DNA of 64,000 nt from assembly GCA_021555105.2 (NCBI GenBank), contig CP134604.1:2728001-2792000 (forward strand), read 5' to 3'. Source of the stretch: Thalassospiraceae bacterium LMO-JJ14. Its GTDB lineage: Bacteria > Pseudomonadota > Alphaproteobacteria > Rhodospirillales > Casp-alpha2. Shown here in pieces: positions 62,881 to 64,000 of this stretch. The notes below the pieces were generated by a model, which made no database searches, was not told the origin of the DNA, and saw only the letters and a list, made by a program, of their open reading frames with translations. Each line of letters starts with the position of its first letter. Within the stretch, counting starts at the first letter, position 1. Both the position numbers and the translations under genes were made by a program.

Positions 62881-62906
62881 CCCTCCCTCTCCCAAGGGAG
62901 AGGGAC
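62881..62906. repeat. Short hairpin related to the compound palindromic repeats
   Basis: CCCTCTCCC-aa-GGGAGAGGG lies between the convergent DUF1932 and dehydrogenase genes. It shares the CTCTCCC/GGGAGAG core of the elements at 56354 and 58128 but is only a single arm. It may work as a bidirectional terminator. Confidence 0.6.
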
Positions 62907-62921
62907 AGGGAAAGGGGTTGC

Positions 62922-63983
62922 TTACTCCCCGACCTTCGCCGCCACCGCATCGCCGAACGACGACGTCGAACCCTTACCGCCGAGGTCCGGTGTGTGCGCC
63001 GTTTCGTCGGCAAGGGTTGCTTCGACCGCGCCCTGAAACGCCGCCGCCGCTTCGATCAGATTGTTGGCATTGGTGCGGCTGCCCATCCAGTCCATGAGCA
63101 TGGCAACCGAGACCATCAGTGCCGACGGGTTGGCCTTGCCCTGCCCGGCGATATCGGGCGCCGAGCCGTGTGCGGCCTGCGCGATCGCCACGTTGTCACC
63201 GGCATTGATCGAGCCGCCGAGGCCGAGACCGCCGCAAAGTTCCGCGCATTCGTCGGACAGGATATCGCCGTACATGTTGGTCGTCACCAGCACGTCGAAG
63301 TCGGCCGGGCGGCGGATCAGGTGCGCCGTCGCGGCGTCGATGATCAGTTCCTCGACCTCGATATCGGGCCAGGCTTCGGCTTCGGCCATGACCTCGTGCA
63401 GGAACAGCCCGTCCGTCACCTTGAGCACGTTTGCCTTGTGCACCACCGTCACCTTCTTGCGGCGCCGCGCCGCCATCTCAAACGCCTGCTTGGCGATGCG
63501 ACGCGATCCCTGCCGGGTGATCTTGCGGACCGAAAGCGCCACGTCTTCGGTCGGCATGAACTCGCCGCTCCCTAAGAACATGTTGCGGTCGGCATAAAAG
63601 CCTTCGGTGTTTTCACGCACCACGACCATGTCCATGTGCGCCGCCATCGACGGCACGCCTTGATACGTTTTCGACGGACGGATGTTGGCGTACAGATCGA
63701 GCTCCTTGCGCATGGTCCCGGACGGATTGACGCCGCCCTGGTCGCGCGGCGGATAGGCATAGCTGTCAACGGGGCCGAGGATCGTGCCGTCGGCTTCCTT
63801 GCATTCCTCGACCACGTCGTCGGGCAGCGTGGAGCCGCGCGTCGCCAGCGACGCCAGGCCGATTTCGCGGGTCTGCAGGTCGAAGCCGAGGCCGTATTTA
63901 TCGTCGAGCGCGCGCACAACCTTCAGCGTCGCATCCATAATTTCCGGACCGATGCCGTCGCCCGGCAGAACCATGATCTTCAT
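62922..63983 (-). CDS. Isocitrate/isopropylmalate-family decarboxylating dehydrogenase
   Basis: This 353-aa NAD(P)-dependent beta-decarboxylating dehydrogenase starts MKIMVLPGDGIGPEIMDATL. The substrate-binding TMRKELDLYANIRPSKTYQG is at about 90-109, VVRENTEGFYAD follows, and the metal site is VLVTTNMYGDILSDECAEL. HGSAPDIAGQGKANP closes the nucleotide site. Length and wording suit 3-isopropylmalate, tartrate/malate or homoisocitrate dehydrogenase; the absence of leuC/leuD neighbours makes the leucine pathway less likely. The ATG has AAGGAAAG upstream. Confidence 0.87.
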   Translation of the reverse strand: MKIMVLPGDGIGPEIMDATLKVVRALDDKYGLGFDLQTREIGLASLATRGSTLPDDVVEECKEADGTILGPVDSYAYPPRDQGGVNPSGTMRKELDLYANIRPSKTYQGVPSMAAHMDMVVVRENTEGFYADRNMFLGSGEFMPTEDVALSVRKITRQGSRRIAKQAFEMAARRRKKVTVVHKANVLKVTDGLFLHEVMAEAEAWPDIEVEELIIDAATAHLIRRPADFDVLVTTNMYGDILSDECAELCGGLGLGGSINAGDNVAIAQAAHGSAPDIAGQGKANPSALMVSVAMLMDWMGSRTNANNLIEAAAAFQGAVEATLADETAHTPDLGGKGSTSSFGDAVAAKVGE

Positions 63984-64000
63984 GCTGTTTCTTTCCTTCG

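Overview
The window looks like chromosomal DNA of a marine or aquatic alphaproteobacterium, probably Rhodospirillales-like. The reasons are the hpn-type hopanoid gene set (hpnC/D/E route to squalene, shc, hpnH/G), the DUF2849-cysI-DUF934 sulfite reductase arrangement, the sulfolactate genes and the GC-rich codon use. I see no rRNA or tRNA genes, CRISPR arrays, phage genes or complete insertion sequences.

Region 1 (1-21.0 kb) is a membrane-lipid island. Hopanoid genes lie at both ends: an hpnL-like flippase fragment and hpnN on the left, and hpnA, ispH, hpnH, hpnG, shc, hpnE, hpnD, hpnB, hpnC and hpnM on the right. Between them (3.8-10.1 kb) is what reads as a phosphonate-headgroup pathway. 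It holds PEP mutase fused to a nucleotidyltransferase, phosphonopyruvate decarboxylase, two CDP-alcohol phosphotransferases (one lacking the last aspartate of its signature), a PhyH-type dioxygenase, a GST and a second nucleotidyltransferase. The simplest reading is a pathway for a phosphonolipid or other phosphonate-decorated membrane lipid, made beside the hopanoids.

Region 2 (21.2-29.6 kb) is sulfur and hydroxyacid metabolism. A hydroxyacid-oxoacid transhydrogenase-like Fe-ADH is followed by a sulfolactate module: two 2-hydroxyacid dehydrogenases (ComC/SlcC type), sulfo-lyase SuyAB and a divergent GntR regulator. Next to it is sulfite reductase CysI with DUF934 and DUF2849 partners, so sulfite released by SuyAB could be reduced beside its source.

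Region 3 (29.6-54.0 kb) is dominated by one 21.8-kb gene for a 7268-residue, very acidic, Ca-binding, RTX-ended adhesin, probably secreted by a type I system. It contains 30 contiguous, almost identical 96-residue repeats whose synonymous markers show a higher-order A-B-B-A-B amplification. A soluble Ser/Thr kinase lies downstream, past a strong terminator, and a TPR-glycosyltransferase-like protein lies upstream. No type I exporter genes are in the window.

Region 4 (54.1-64.0 kb) appears more GC-rich and holds housekeeping or catabolic genes: GST, alpha/beta hydrolase, DsbA/HCCA-isomerase-like protein, CbpA/CbpM chaperone pair, an MFS carrier, a crotonase without the two usual glutamates, an MmgE/PrpD protein, a DUF1932 dehydrogenase and an isocitrate/isopropylmalate-type dehydrogenase. 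Several palindromic intergenic repeats occur here, plus a decayed copy of the MFS gene's 3' end.
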